Counted from the first letter of the stretch, positions 1 to 9,053 are shown. The stretch is DNA of 64,000 nucleotides from Vibrio fortis (GCF_024347475.1 NZ_AP025488.1:1116001-1180000); one strand, 5' to 3'. Program-made: numbers and translations. The notes: generated from the letters alone by a model not told the origin.

Positions 1-750
1 TTGAATACGTCTGCCGTTAGTAAACCCGATATGAACAACAGCAAATGATCGGTTGTTCAGTTGTTTTTCATTCGTTATTTGAGCATTGAGCTTAGATTCG
101 AAAGCGTGGCGGTTTAAGAACCCTGTGCCTAGATCGTGATTTTTTTGATAAGTGACTTTCTGCTCTGCCGCTTTTCGCTTATCGATTTCAAGGTTTAGGG
201 AATAGTTTAAGCTGGCAAGATCTTGTGTCCGAGTATGGACTCTTGATTTAAGCTCTTTGTTCAACTTAGAGAGTTTTGCATTTTGATAGAGCGTTGTGAG
301 TTGCGATTCAATCGAGAGTTTAAAGCTTTCAAGGAGTTGGATATACGTTGGAGTGTAGTGGTTCTCTTTGCTATCCAAAATACAGATCGTTCCGAATACA
401 TCACCATTCGGCCAAAGCAAAGGGATACCACAATATGAAATCATTCCAATCTTCACATCAGGGTTGTTTTTCCAATTTGGATCTTGAGTCGCGTCGGGTA
501 CGATCAAGCGACGGTTTGTTCTCATGACTGTTTCGCAATACAGACCATGTCCTAGCTCTTCAGAGTCTCCTTCCTTATAAGGATTACCGTCAGAATGACT
601 GGTTGCGAAAACTTCAATTGATGCGGTGTGCACGCGCATAATCAGTGCGGCGGGTACGTGAGTGATATTAGCCAGTAAATCGACAATGTTCTGCCAACCG
701 ACCTTCATATCACTGGGTATATCTAAATCGAGCGTATTTATCTTTTTCAT
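1..750 (-). CDS. GAF-domain protein with GGDEF-like domain, 3' end outside window
   Basis: The visible 250 residues begin at an ATG preceded by a GGAG ribosome site and run off the left edge of the window. Residues about 20-150 look like a GAF domain, a small-molecule sensing fold (for example the segments GHGLYCETVMRTNRRLIV and GIPLLWPNGDVFGTICILD). A charged helical stretch at about 160-205 probably forms a coiled-coil linker. From about residue 208, NHDLGTGFLNRHAFESKL matches the start of a GGDEF domain (usual form D-x-LTGL-x-NR). The next strand, where active cyclases have a D-x-D-x-F-K-x-x-N-D segment, reads VVHIGFTNGRRI, so the domain may be degenerate and could precede an EAL domain outside the window. 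Likely role: cytoplasmic c-di-GMP signalling; enzymatic activity is unknown. Confidence 0.75.
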   Translation of the reverse strand, partial: MKKINTLDLDIPSDMKVGWQNIVDLLANITHVPAALIMRVHTASIEVFATSHSDGNPYKEGDSEELGHGLYCETVMRTNRRLIVPDATQDPNWKNNPDVKIGMISYCGIPLLWPNGDVFGTICILDSKENHYTPTYIQLLESFKLSIESQLTTLYQNAKLSKLNKELKSRVHTRTQDLASLNYSLNLEIDKRKAAEQKVTYQKNHDLGTGFLNRHAFESKLNAQITNEKQLNNRSFAVVHIGFTNGRRIQ

Positions 751-864
751 AAGACTCCATGTCGCTTTTACTCGACGAATCACATCCTGTGATCTCGTCT
801 CCCTGTCGATGTAATATGCACCTAGAGATGTAATGAAACTGTTAATTTGAGTATAGGTAGATTA

Positions 865-900
865 CATAAAAAAGCCTCTCCAATTTGCGAGAGGCTTTTA
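865..900 (-). terminator. Rho-independent terminator of fabV
   Basis: A 10-bp stem (871-880 pairing with 889-898) with an 8-nt loop is followed, read on the minus strand, by a run of six U. It lies 39 bp after the fabV stop codon. Confidence 0.85.
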
Positions 901-938
901 AAACTGAATCCAAGTCTCATACCTGAGATAGAAAGGAA

Positions 939-2138
939 TTATGGCTTGAGATTTATAAAATCTTCTGTATTCAATGGTTGGGTGTAATCAATTCCCGAAT
1001 ACTCAAATCCGTTGAGTTGCATGAACTCCTGTTTAAAGCCAGCATAGTCGCCCGTGAGTTTGAAGTTTTCTTCATCCATTGACTCAAGAAGCTCTGATAC
1101 ATGAGCTTGTGTTTCAGGCTCAAGTTCCCAATCATCCATTCGAATGAGGCGCTCACCATCAAGTGGGATTTTATCTTGGCCGTAGAGTTTGGTGCTGAAC
1201 AGGCGCTGCATTTGTTGGATACATGTTTCATGAGTCCCTTTTTCTTTCATCACGCGGTAAAGCGCCAATAAATAAGGACTCAAACCTGGAATAAAGACAC
1301 TTGCTTTGGTCACGAGTGCTTTACACACCGTTGCGTAAGCACCACCGCTAAAGTTAGCTAACTCAAGGTTCAGTGAGTGACTGGTTTGATGAAGGTCGAT
1401 TTTAGCGCGTCCAAGCGTTCCATCTAGATAGATAGGGTGTGTTACCTCTGGTCCAACATAAGAGAAGGCGATGGTTTTACAACCTTCAGCAATAGATTCG
1501 GCGTTGATTAGTTCGTCTACCCAATGACCCCAGTCTTCACCACCCATAACTTTGAGTGTGCTTTCGGCCTCGTCTTCTGTTGCCGGTTCAAGCGTGGTGG
1601 TGTTCCAGCTATCGTCTTCTAGGGAGATGGTAGTGCCAGTGACACTTTGACCAATTGGTTTGATTGCAGAGCGCCAGAACTCTTCGGTGTCAGCTTTAGG
1701 ACGTACACCTGCTGCGAGGCTATAGATGATTAGGTCAACTTCACCCTCAAAGTAAGTTTCGATGGCCTCAACCACTTGTGAACGAGTTTCTTTGGAGAAG
1801 GCATCACCAACGATGTTTATTGCTTTGCGACCTTCACGTTTGGCTTCTTGTTTGAAGTAGATGTTGTTGTACCAACCTGCGCTGCCTAATGACTTTTCAT
1901 TAGGTCCTCGTTCGAATGAAACACCAATGGTATCGGCTTGAGCACCGCCAAAGGTGAGGGCAATTCGGGCGGCGAGTCCGAAGCCTGAAGATGCTCCAAT
2001 AATCAGAACACGCTTCGGGCCATTTTTGATTTGAGGAGCATTTTTTACGAATTCAATTTGTTGCTTGACTGCTTGTTGGCAGCCTAGGGGGTGCGCATTT
2101 TTGGCAACGACACCCTTTATAACGGGTTTTATTATCAT
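939..2138 (-). CDS. fabV: Enoyl-[ACP]/trans-2-enoyl-CoA reductase FabV (NADH)
   Basis: FabV reduces the trans-2 double bond of enoyl-ACP in the last step of each fatty-acid elongation cycle. It is the triclosan-tolerant alternative to FabI found in Vibrio, Pseudomonas and Burkholderia. The 399-residue length is normal. The Rossmann NADH-binding motif GASSGFG is at about residues 48-54. The family's catalytic Tyr-x8-Lys pair is visible as YLDGTLGRAK, downstream of the conserved SYVGPEVTHP segment. It is a single-gene unit with its own terminator. No other enoyl reductase is visible in the window. The assignment is firm; only the preferred substrate (ACP or CoA ester) cannot be told from sequence. 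Confidence 0.95.
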   Translation of the reverse strand: MIIKPVIKGVVAKNAHPLGCQQAVKQQIEFVKNAPQIKNGPKRVLIIGASSGFGLAARIALTFGGAQADTIGVSFERGPNEKSLGSAGWYNNIYFKQEAKREGRKAINIVGDAFSKETRSQVVEAIETYFEGEVDLIIYSLAAGVRPKADTEEFWRSAIKPIGQSVTGTTISLEDDSWNTTTLEPATEDEAESTLKVMGGEDWGHWVDELINAESIAEGCKTIAFSYVGPEVTHPIYLDGTLGRAKIDLHQTSHSLNLELANFSGGAYATVCKALVTKASVFIPGLSPYLLALYRVMKEKGTHETCIQQMQRLFSTKLYGQDKIPLDGERLIRMDDWELEPETQAHVSELLESMDEENFKLTGDYAGFKQEFMQLNGFEYSGIDYTQPLNTEDFINLKP

Positions 2139-2219
2139 AAATAACCTTAGACTTAACGCTGTTATGAACTCACGTTAACGTAAAGCTATGTAAAAAAGAT
2201 TGAGCTAGACCATTAAAAG

Positions 2220-2825
2220 CTAAAGATACTGGTATAATTTCTCGGCAACAAACTCTGCAATCCAAGGTTGCGCTTCGGGCTTAGGGTGCAGTCCGTCGTT
2301 CATCATCCATTCAGGTTTCATAATGATATACTCGAGAAAGAATGGCAGTAGTGGCACTTTCTGCTGATCAGATAGCGACGTAAATACGTACTCAAACTGG
2401 TCGTTGTAGCGCTTGCCGTAGTTAGGCGGAATACGTATCTGCATCATGACTGGCTTTGCACCTGAATCTCGAATCTGTTGGATGATTTTTTCGAGGTTCT
2501 GTTCGATCACCTTAGGCGGAAAGCCACGAAGGCCATCGTTCGCACCCAATTCAATGAGTACCGTGTCTGGCGCGTGTTCCGTTAATAATTGCGGTAAACG
2601 AGAAAGGCCATTGCCCGTTGTATCGCCAGAAATACTGCCGTTGATTACGGTGACTTCTTTGTCGTATTCGGATAAAGCGTCTGGAAGTAAGGTAGGCCAG
2701 CTCTGTTTGATATCCATGTTGTAACCAGCACTTAAACTGTCACCTAACACTAAGATTGTCTGGTTCTGCGCAAATGTAGTTGTGGAAAAAAGTATAAAAA
2801 TTAAAAAGGAAATTAGTCGAGTCAT
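2220..2825 (-). CDS. tesA: Multifunctional acyl-CoA thioesterase I/protease I/lysophospholipase L1
   Basis: This is a periplasmic SGNH hydrolase of the TesA (TAP) family that cleaves acyl thioesters and lysophospholipids. From the chosen start it has 201 residues. A signal peptide covers residues 1 to about 19 and ends ...TTTFA. The nucleophile Ser is in VLGDSLSAGYN, the oxyanion residues are in GANDGLRG, and the Asp/His pair is in DGLHP. The frame stays open to an ATG at 2837, but that start has no ribosome site. The ATG at 2825 is preceded by TGGA and gives a standard signal peptide. The gene diverges from ybbA, and the two start codons share one CATG. The tesA/ybbA/ybbP arrangement is the same as in Escherichia coli. 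Confidence 0.92.
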   Translation of the reverse strand: MTRLISFLIFILFSTTTFAQNQTILVLGDSLSAGYNMDIKQSWPTLLPDALSEYDKEVTVINGSISGDTTGNGLSRLPQLLTEHAPDTVLIELGANDGLRGFPPKVIEQNLEKIIQQIRDSGAKPVMMQIRIPPNYGKRYNDQFEYVFTSLSDQQKVPLLPFFLEYIIMKPEWMMNDGLHPKPEAQPWIAEFVAEKLYQYL

Positions 2826-3498
2826 GCATACATCCATAATAAAAGCTGAATCTGTTTCGAAGACAGTGTCTACTAATCAAGAACAATTGACAATCTTAGA
2901 GAAGGTTGACATCGATATTGTTGAAGGTGAAACCGTTGCTATTGTTGGTACGTCTGGTGCGGGAAAATCGACCCTAATGACACTGCTTGCAGGGCTCGAT
3001 GTGCCTAGTTCTGGTGAAATTCATCTTCTAAACAAACCACTTTCTCAATTAGACGATGAAGAGCGAGCTCAGATTCGTAGTGAGTCGGTTGGATTTGTTT
3101 TTCAAAGCTTTCTACTAATCCCTAGTTTGTCCGCGCTACAAAACGTAACCTTGCCGTGTTTACTGAAGGGCGAAGAGGAAGATATAGAGCGTGCAACTGC
3201 GTTACTGGAGTCGGTAGGGCTTAAAGATCGTGTCGACCATTTACCTTCACAACTTTCTGGTGGTGAACAACAACGTGTGGCACTCGCTCGTGCTTTTATG
3301 ATTAAGCCTAAAATTCTGTTTGCTGATGAACCCACAGGTAATCTTGATCAGCAAACCGCTGCCAAGATTGTAGAGCTGTTGTTCGAGCTTAATGCGTCTC
3401 ACGGCACCACGTTGGTTCTTGTTACTCATGACCCTAAACTCGCTCAGCGCTGTCAGCGCACTTTGAAAATGCACCTTGGTCAAATCACGGAGGTGTAG
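2824..3498 (+). CDS. ybbA: ABC transporter ATP-binding protein YbbA
   Basis: This is the ATPase of a MacB/LolD-type ABC transporter. Walker A (GTSGAGKST) is at about residues 42-50, the signature is [15 protein letters not shown], Walker B is [12 protein letters not shown], and the switch histidine is in LVTHDP. The start at 2824 gives 224 residues, like E. coli YbbA, and AAGGA lies 13 nt upstream. The frame is open further upstream to an ATG at 2782, but that would place its start inside tesA. The permease gene ybbP starts one base after its stop codon, so the two are translationally linked. In E. coli YbbAP is thought to act on envelope lipids or hydrophobic compounds, and the pairing with TesA hints at a shared substrate; that role is inference. 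Confidence 0.93.
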   Translation: MHTSIIKAESVSKTVSTNQEQLTILEKVDIDIVEGETVAIVGTSGAGKSTLMTLLAGLDVPSSGEIHLLNKPLSQLDDEERAQIRSESVGFVFQSFLLIPSLSALQNVTLPCLLKGEEEDIERATALLESVGLKDRVDHLPSQLSGGEQQRVALARAFMIKPKILFADEPTGNLDQQTAAKIVELLFELNASHGTTLVLVTHDPKLAQRCQRTLKMHLGQITEV

Positions 3499-3499
3499 A

Positions 3500-5935
3500 G
3501 TGAGCCATTCTAAAGGATTGAATAAACGACTATTCAGCTGGAGTATTGAAGAGATACGTCATGGTCAGCTATGGCCCGTTTCTATCGCCCTTACTCTTAT
3601 TATCGCGTGTGTCTTTGCTTTGTCGGCTTTAGCTGAGCGCATGGAGCAAGTGATAGTAAAACAAGGAAAAGATGCGCTCACTGCTGATAGCGTGTTTATT
3701 TCAGCAAACCCACTTCCGGATTCACTGCTTGAATTGGTTGCTGATAAAAAGCTGGAAAGGAGTGAACTGACTCGTTTTTCTACCATGGCTTTTAGTGACA
3801 ACGGCATGCAGCTCGTTACGGTAAAAGCGGTGGAGAGTAATTATCCATTGCGCGGCGAAATGTTATTGGAAACAACCGATGCGCAGAAAACAAACGTTAA
3901 ACCGGGCGAGTTATGGCTTGATGAACGAATTTTCTCTCAGTTAGAGGTTGCCATAGGTGACAATGTCACGATTGGTGATGCCGACCTAACGATTACAGGG
4001 CGGATCACTCAAGAACCAGGGCTCAGTTTCAACCCATTTCAACAAATGCCCGCTGTGCTGATTCATAGCAGTGACATCGATGCGACGGGCGCCATTCAAC
4101 CAGGGAGTCGTGTCAGCTTTCGCTTATTCTTAAATGGCGATGATAATGATCTGCAAGCGATTCAAGACTCTGTTGAATTAACGCCAAGTGACCGATGGCG
4201 AAATCAAGACAGTGCCAGTCGCACCAATGAAATGTTTGACAAAACGACTCAGTATCTGTCGTTGACGGTTGCTATCGTAGTCATCATGGCGGCAACTACC
4301 TTGGTTCTCACTTGTCAGCACTACGTGGCAAGTCGACAGAAAACAATCGCTATGCTCAAGAGTTTAGGGGCAAGCAAACAATGGGTCATCCACTGGTTAT
4401 CGATTCAAGTTCTAATGCTAATGGGGATTGGTATTGTCTTTGGTATTGCGATTGGTATCGGCCTTGAGTTTTTGTTACGTATTCCACTAGGGGATCTTCT
4501 TCCAAGTCCGCTTCCAAGCTATGGTTATCAACCGATCTTGCTGTCTGTGTTAACCAGCGTGTTAATTGGTGTTCCTGCTCTGGGCATTCCTCTTTTAGGG
4601 TTGGTGAACACGTCTGCGATCAGTGTTATTCAGTCTAGTCATCAAGGACAGAACAGTAGTAAACGATATCTGCTGCTCTTGGTGCCGATAGTACCGATGT
4701 TAATGATGTATGGTAATAACCTACTGGTTTGGATCGTCCTAGGGGGGATCGTTGGACTGTTTGCGGTACTTGCGTTGGTTAGCATTCTTGTATTGAGATT
4801 GATCGCTAAACTTCGCGTATCCACAGCGATGCGTCTCGCAATCAGTCGCATCAACCGAACGCCAATCGCAACGGGTATCCAATTTGGCGCTCTTTCTTTG
4901 TCTTTAATGTTGCTCTCTATTATCTGGTTGGTTCGTAGTGATTTGCTGTCTGATTGGCAACAGACGCTGCCTGAGAACGCCCCGAACGCTTTTGCACTCA
5001 ACATTGCTGAATACGAGAAAGAGGCGTACCTAGAGACGATTGACGCAAATAACGTTGAACGTACACAAGCTTTCCCAATCATTCGTGGGCGACTGACAAC
5101 GATTAATGGAGTCGAAGCGGGTGAGTACAGTGAAAATGCTGATCAAACAGATGCTTTGAGTCGAGAAATCAACTTTACGTGGGGGGAATCTCTTCCTGAG
5201 TACAATGAAGTTGTTGCTGGTGAGTGGACGAATGAGAATGGTGTTTCTGTCGAATCTGATGTAGCCGATCAACTTGGCCTTCAAATTGGCGACGAACTCT
5301 CGTTTACGATTAACAGCCAACGCTTTGATGCGAAAGTAAATACCATTCGTGAAGTCGAGTGGCGTGAAATGAAGCCAAATTTCTACTTTATCTTTACACC
5401 GGATGTTCTGAGTTCAATCCCATCGACTTGGTTAGTAAGCTTTAGATTACAAGAACAACATGATGAGATGTTGAATCAGCTGTCTCGTAACCACCCGACG
5501 GTCAGCTTGATGGATATACGCAAGATGGGCAGTAAGATTCAAGAGTTGCTTAAACAGATCGTTTGGTCGATCACTGTGCTCGCTGGGCTTGGCGTTGTCG
5601 CGGGTTTACTGTTGATCTTTACATTGTTGCGTTTGAGCTTGTCTCAGCGTCAGCAAGAGATTCGCCTATATAGAACGTTAGGCGCCAGCAAAAGTCGCAT
5701 CCTCAACACAATTTGGTGTGAGTACGGCATTATGGCGTTTGTAGCCGGTAGTATTGCTGCACTTGGTGCTGAGCTAAGTGTGGCAAGCCTCATGACCTTT
5801 GGCTTTGAATTACCAGTAACGCTACATCCTGTTTTATGGGTGATGTTACCTGTGATTACCTTTGTAACGTTGGCAGCGGTCGTAAACAGTTTGATTAAGC
5901 GACTCCTTGCTCCAATGAAGAAGGACTTTAACTAG
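3500..5935 (+). CDS. ybbP: ABC transporter permease YbbP (FtsX-like)
   Basis: Large inner-membrane permease partner of YbbA, 811 residues from the GTG start. GTG at 3500 is chosen because GGAGG lies 6-7 nt upstream; an in-frame ATG at 3476 falls inside ybbA and has no such site. The topology is two FtsX-type modules. The first transmembrane segment is at about residues 20-40 and is followed by a periplasmic MacB-like domain. A membrane cluster lies at about 250-470, a second extracytoplasmic region follows, and three membrane helices lie at about 690-800. Repeated permease motifs are MLKSLGASKQWVIHW and LYRTLGASKSRIL. The operon ends at a hairpin near 6066-6102. Confidence 0.92.
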   Translation: MSHSKGLNKRLFSWSIEEIRHGQLWPVSIALTLIIACVFALSALAERMEQVIVKQGKDALTADSVFISANPLPDSLLELVADKKLERSELTRFSTMAFSDNGMQLVTVKAVESNYPLRGEMLLETTDAQKTNVKPGELWLDERIFSQLEVAIGDNVTIGDADLTITGRITQEPGLSFNPFQQMPAVLIHSSDIDATGAIQPGSRVSFRLFLNGDDNDLQAIQDSVELTPSDRWRNQDSASRTNEMFDKTTQYLSLTVAIVVIMAATTLVLTCQHYVASRQKTIAMLKSLGASKQWVIHWLSIQVLMLMGIGIVFGIAIGIGLEFLLRIPLGDLLPSPLPSYGYQPILLSVLTSVLIGVPALGIPLLGLVNTSAISVIQSSHQGQNSSKRYLLLLVPIVPMLMMYGNNLLVWIVLGGIVGLFAVLALVSILVLRLIAKLRVSTAMRLAISRINRTPIATGIQFGALSLSLMLLSIIWLVRSDLLSDWQQTLPENAPNAFALNIAEYEKEAYLETIDANNVERTQAFPIIRGRLTTINGVEAGEYSENADQTDALSREINFTWGESLPEYNEVVAGEWTNENGVSVESDVADQLGLQIGDELSFTINSQRFDAKVNTIREVEWREMKPNFYFIFTPDVLSSIPSTWLVSFRLQEQHDEMLNQLSRNHPTVSLMDIRKMGSKIQELLKQIVWSITVLAGLGVVAGLLLIFTLLRLSLSQRQQEIRLYRTLGASKSRILNTIWCEYGIMAFVAGSIAALGAELSVASLMTFGFELPVTLHPVLWVMLPVITFVTLAAVVNSLIKRLLAPMKKDFN

Positions 5936-6063
5936 TACTTTGCTGCAATATTGCTAAGTCATAGCGTTGTTATAAAGAACGGTTGCAATAAAAATCTATA
6001 AATAACTGGCTGCAAAGTGATCGCTAGCGTCAAAACTAACGTTTTGGGTGAGCCAGTAGCTAA

Positions 6064-6104
6064 AGAGTGCGTTCAAACGTTGCCGGTTGTACGCACTTTT
6101 TATT
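6064..6104 (+). terminator. Terminator after ybbAP
   Basis: The 7-bp stem AGTGCGT (6066-6072) pairs with ACGCACT (6091-6097) across an 18-nt loop and is followed by a T-rich run. It lies about 130 bp after the ybbP stop. Confidence 0.6.
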
Positions 6105-6273
6105 TTGTACAGCGGCCATCGGTTAGGTTACCCACAGGGCAATATCGTGGGGGATAAAAAGCTTAAATAAGGGGCTGTTTATACCTGCTAATAAGCTGTA
6201 ATAATAAATTCATATTTTCGGATAATGTTGTTTAGTCCCTGTAAATAAAGGGTTTGCGCAACAAAGTTGTACC

Positions 6274-6308
6274 TTATCAACAGTTATCCACAAAATCGGT
6301 GGATAACT
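6274..6308. promoter_or_regulatory. Cluster of DnaA-box-like sites with a perfect inverted repeat
   Basis: TTATCCACA at 6284-6292 matches the consensus DnaA box exactly. TTATCAACA at 6274-6282 differs from TTATNCACA at one position. On the minus strand 6307-6299 reads TTATCCACC, also one mismatch. The last two lie inside a perfect inverted repeat: AGTTATCCAC (6282-6291), a 7-bp spacer, GTGGATAACT (6299-6308). They sit in the 620-bp gap between ybbP and the FAD oxidoreductase gene, about 250 bp upstream of the latter. DnaA binding is inferred from sequence only; a palindromic operator for another regulator is possible. Confidence 0.55.
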
Positions 6309-6487
6309 TTAGGGATAAGTTAATCAAGATGTCATATGAGCTATCTTCGAGCCTTTGTACTACCGTACTTAGGCCAATTTTGGCGTGTTTTAGGTCGACG
6401 TTTTTTTCATTCACACATATTGAGTCAAGCAATAAATTTTGTTTTTTTAGTTTGACTTCTGATGATGACAAACTAAGACCTTGATAA

Positions 6488-6529
6488 AAATGTGATTTAA
6501 TTCACCGTCAATCCTACGTAGAATACTAA
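6488..6529 (+). promoter_or_regulatory. CRP-like site and -10 element upstream of the FAD oxidoreductase gene
   Basis: TGTGA-N6-TCACC at 6491-6506 matches nine of ten consensus half-site bases, and the flanking AAA also fits. A -10-like TAGAAT lies at 6519-6524, about 30 bp before the start codon. The spacing suggests that a CRP dimer would contact or overlap the -35 region. The rest of the 5936-6556 gap holds the ybbP terminator and the DnaA-box cluster; I see no gene in it. Confidence 0.5.
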
Positions 6530-6556
6530 GCAGTTAATTTTAGGCTTTAGAGTCCA

Positions 6557-8014
6557 ATGAACCAGAACAAAATGGATAAAAAACAACCGTCTATAGCTAT
6601 TGTTGGTGGTGGTATTGCGGGCGCCACCAGTGCGATTCATTTCAGCGAGCGTGGATATGACGTAACCTTGTTGGAAAAAGGGCCAAGTCTGGTAAACGGG
6701 CCTCCGATCTGCCACCTGCATGCTGGTGGTAATTTGTATCGAGATATTTCTCAGGAGCAATGCCTTCAACTCCTTGCTCAATCAATTGATACTGTTCGTT
6801 TGTTTCCTCACACGCTCAATATTCGTCCAACTGTTATTGCAGTGCCTCATAGTGATGGTGGTCAACCTGAAGCTCTGTTACCACGTCTAGAGGTAATTAA
6901 GTCGGCTTACCAAGCCTTGGTTGATCAAGACCAAAGTAATCAAGTTCTAGGAAACCCAGACGAATACTACAAGCTTTATAACAAGCAAGACTTAGTTGCT
7001 TTATCAAATAAAAGACAGCCCCAAAATCCAAGCACACTGGATGAATGGTGTATTCCTTTTGCTAAGCATACTGATTTGGACACTTTGAAATATCCGGTAG
7101 CAGTAGTTCAAGAGTACGGACTGAGCGTATTTCGTTTGTCTGCAATGGCTCAGCTGTCGCTAGAAAAGCAGAGCAACTGCCACATTCTTACCAACAGTCG
7201 ACTCATATCGGTAACTCAAGTAGAAGGCGAATGGGAACTATGCTATTCCGATCAGGCGGGGAATAAGCATAAATTTACAGCTCAGTACCTGATTAATGCG
7301 AGTGGCTTTGAAACGGGTGTGGTTGACGATTATGTTGGCTCTAAGCAAGAACGTCTTGTCGAGTTTAAAGCAGCCTATGTTACGGACTGGTCAAATTGCC
7401 GTGAACATAAAGAGGAGTGGCCTGAAGTTATATTCCATGGGCCACGTGGTACACCTCAAGGTATGGCGCAGCTCACCCCTTATGCAGATGGTGTTTTTCA
7501 ACTGCATGGTATGACAGAGGGGATTACACTGTTCGAGGGTGGCTTAGTCTCTTCTTCTGAGCATTCGTCTCAGCCGCAACTCCCTCAGAAACTGCTGAAA
7601 AAAATTGTGTCTGGTTGGACAGAAGAACAACTAGAACAACGAACTCAAGCAGCCATAGAACATATGGCTCAATTTATCCCTAGCTTTAAGTCAGCGACCG
7701 TAGGCGGTAAACCTCTGTTTGGAGCTCAACAAATTCCTGGGACCGACCCTAGCTTACGGGCATCTGATGTTTCGTTTTGTGGTGAAAAATACGCGAGGCT
7801 AGAGGTCGTTAAGGCATCCTCAACCTTGGAAGCAGCTCAGAAGATCAATAAGCATTGGTTTGATGAGAAAGGACTTTTGACTATTGAAAGTGCTCATCCA
7901 GTGACAATGTCACTTAATATCGATGACGTTGAAACAAAAGCTATCACGCTTACGCAAGAGCGGGGATACCCAGCGGCATTGGCGATTGTGACTGGTGAGA
8001 GCCGAGTGATTTAA
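6557..8014 (+). CDS. FAD-dependent oxidoreductase (DAO-type fold)
   Basis: A soluble flavoprotein of 485 residues. The N-terminal dinucleotide-binding motif is IAIVGGGIAGATSAIHFSER, followed by an acidic residue at the end of the second strand (VTLLEKG). This is typical of the D-amino-acid oxidase/glycine oxidase superfamily, to which the C-terminal domain of MnmC also belongs. A second conserved-looking stretch, GPPICHLHAGGNLYRDIS, follows at about residue 50. No methyltransferase domain is attached, so it is not MnmC itself. No membrane segment or signal peptide is visible. The substrate is unknown. It stands alone, with a possible CRP site upstream and a strong terminator downstream. An alternative start at 6572 would remove five residues. 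Confidence 0.75.
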   Translation: MNQNKMDKKQPSIAIVGGGIAGATSAIHFSERGYDVTLLEKGPSLVNGPPICHLHAGGNLYRDISQEQCLQLLAQSIDTVRLFPHTLNIRPTVIAVPHSDGGQPEALLPRLEVIKSAYQALVDQDQSNQVLGNPDEYYKLYNKQDLVALSNKRQPQNPSTLDEWCIPFAKHTDLDTLKYPVAVVQEYGLSVFRLSAMAQLSLEKQSNCHILTNSRLISVTQVEGEWELCYSDQAGNKHKFTAQYLINASGFETGVVDDYVGSKQERLVEFKAAYVTDWSNCREHKEEWPEVIFHGPRGTPQGMAQLTPYADGVFQLHGMTEGITLFEGGLVSSSEHSSQPQLPQKLLKKIVSGWTEEQLEQRTQAAIEHMAQFIPSFKSATVGGKPLFGAQQIPGTDPSLRASDVSFCGEKYARLEVVKASSTLEAAQKINKHWFDEKGLLTIESAHPVTMSLNIDDVETKAITLTQERGYPAALAIVTGESRVI

Positions 8015-8046
8015 ACAGTAGGTCATTGATCACAATGATAAAAATA

Positions 8047-8083
8047 GAAAGGGTGACTTTTATTGAAAGTCACCCTTTGTTTT
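8047..8083. terminator. Bidirectional terminator
   Basis: A perfect 13-bp stem (8048-8060 with 8066-8078) around a 5-nt loop has T-rich tracts on both sides. It serves the oxidoreductase gene on the plus strand and pxpC on the minus strand. Confidence 0.9.
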
Positions 8084-8114
8084 ACGTCGAGATAAAATGA
8101 ACCAACAATATAAG

Positions 8115-9053
8115 TCAGTAGCCAAAGAACCTTGCCCATTGGCACCACACATCTTGTAACCCCAAACGATCTCCCTCTACAAAACAAACTTGCTGCCCAG
8201 GTTTGGCCTGAGCAAGTCTAGGTAGGTCGATACGCGCAATACAGCCAAGCTTTGGATATCCACCAATGGTCTGCCTGTCGTTGAGAAGTATGATGGGTTG
8301 CCCATCTTTTGGTATTTGAATTGCGCCTAGAGCAATACCTTCCGACAACATTGTAATATCCGGTGATTCAACTGGTTCGCCACTGAGTCGATAGCCCATG
8401 CGATTGGAGTTCTGACTAACCGTAAAAGGAATATTGTAGAAGGTCGATTTGGCAGCTTTGGTGAAAAGATTTGACTGGTAACCTTCAATAACTCTCAATG
8501 TAAGTGGAAGGTTGTAGTCCGGAGTGTAACGAAAAGTGACACTTAAAGGCTTAAAATGCAATGGTATCGGATGTGTATGAAACTGAATGTCTTGGTTCGC
8601 CTGGCAAGGTTGGCCATCTTGGGTCAGTCCACCCACTTTTTCACGCACAACGGTTGATGTACTGGTTAAACTGACTGGTGCTTTAAAGCCACCTTTTACG
8701 GCTAAGTAAGCCCTAAGCCCATTTGTCGGTAATCCAAACGAAAGCACTTGTCCTTTACGAGCTATAAAGGTCGACCAATTCGCTATTGGAACGCCGTCGA
8801 GCTTAGCCTGTAGATCTCCACCCGTGATAGCTAATACACAATCTTGATTCACTTCAGCTGCACATTGTCCTAAGGTAATTTCGAGTGCAGGGCAGTTAAT
8901 AGGGTTCTGGAGCAAGTGGTTTGCCCAACTGTACGCGTAATCATCAACGGGTCCACCCTGTGTAACCCCGAGATGTGAAAGACCATAACGTCCAAAATCT
9001 TGAATGAGCGAGAGTGGGCCAGACTTTAATATGGTGATAGAACCCTTATTCAT
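8115..9053 (-). CDS. pxpC: 5-oxoprolinase subunit PxpC (KipA/carboxyltransferase family)
   Basis: This is a subunit of the ATP-dependent 5-oxoprolinase PxpABC, which opens 5-oxoproline (pyroglutamate) to glutamate. The 312-residue protein begins with the family's conserved pattern SGPLSLIQDFGRYGLSHLGV, followed by GGPVDDYAYSWANHLL and ITGGDLQAKLDG. The start codon lies inside the end of pxpB (8-bp overlap), which implies coupled translation. Older annotations call this family biotin-dependent carboxyltransferase or urea amidolyase-related; the operon context favours oxoprolinase. The terminator at 8047-8083 closes the operon. Confidence 0.92.
   Translation of the reverse strand: MNKGSITILKSGPLSLIQDFGRYGLSHLGVTQGGPVDDYAYSWANHLLQNPINCPALEITLGQCAAEVNQDCVLAITGGDLQAKLDGVPIANWSTFIARKGQVLSFGLPTNGLRAYLAVKGGFKAPVSLTSTSTVVREKVGGLTQDGQPCQANQDIQFHTHPIPLHFKPLSVTFRYTPDYNLPLTLRVIEGYQSNLFTKAAKSTFYNIPFTVSQNSNRMGYRLSGEPVESPDITMLSEGIALGAIQIPKDGQPIILLNDRQTIGGYPKLGCIARIDLPRLAQAKPGQQVCFVEGDRLGLQDVWCQWARFFGY

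Noticed and set aside
6200-6560. Chromosome II replication origin suggested by the DnaA-box cluster
   Set aside because: No rctB, parAB or iterated 11/12-mers are near, and only three DnaA-like boxes occur. A regulatory or titration site fits better.
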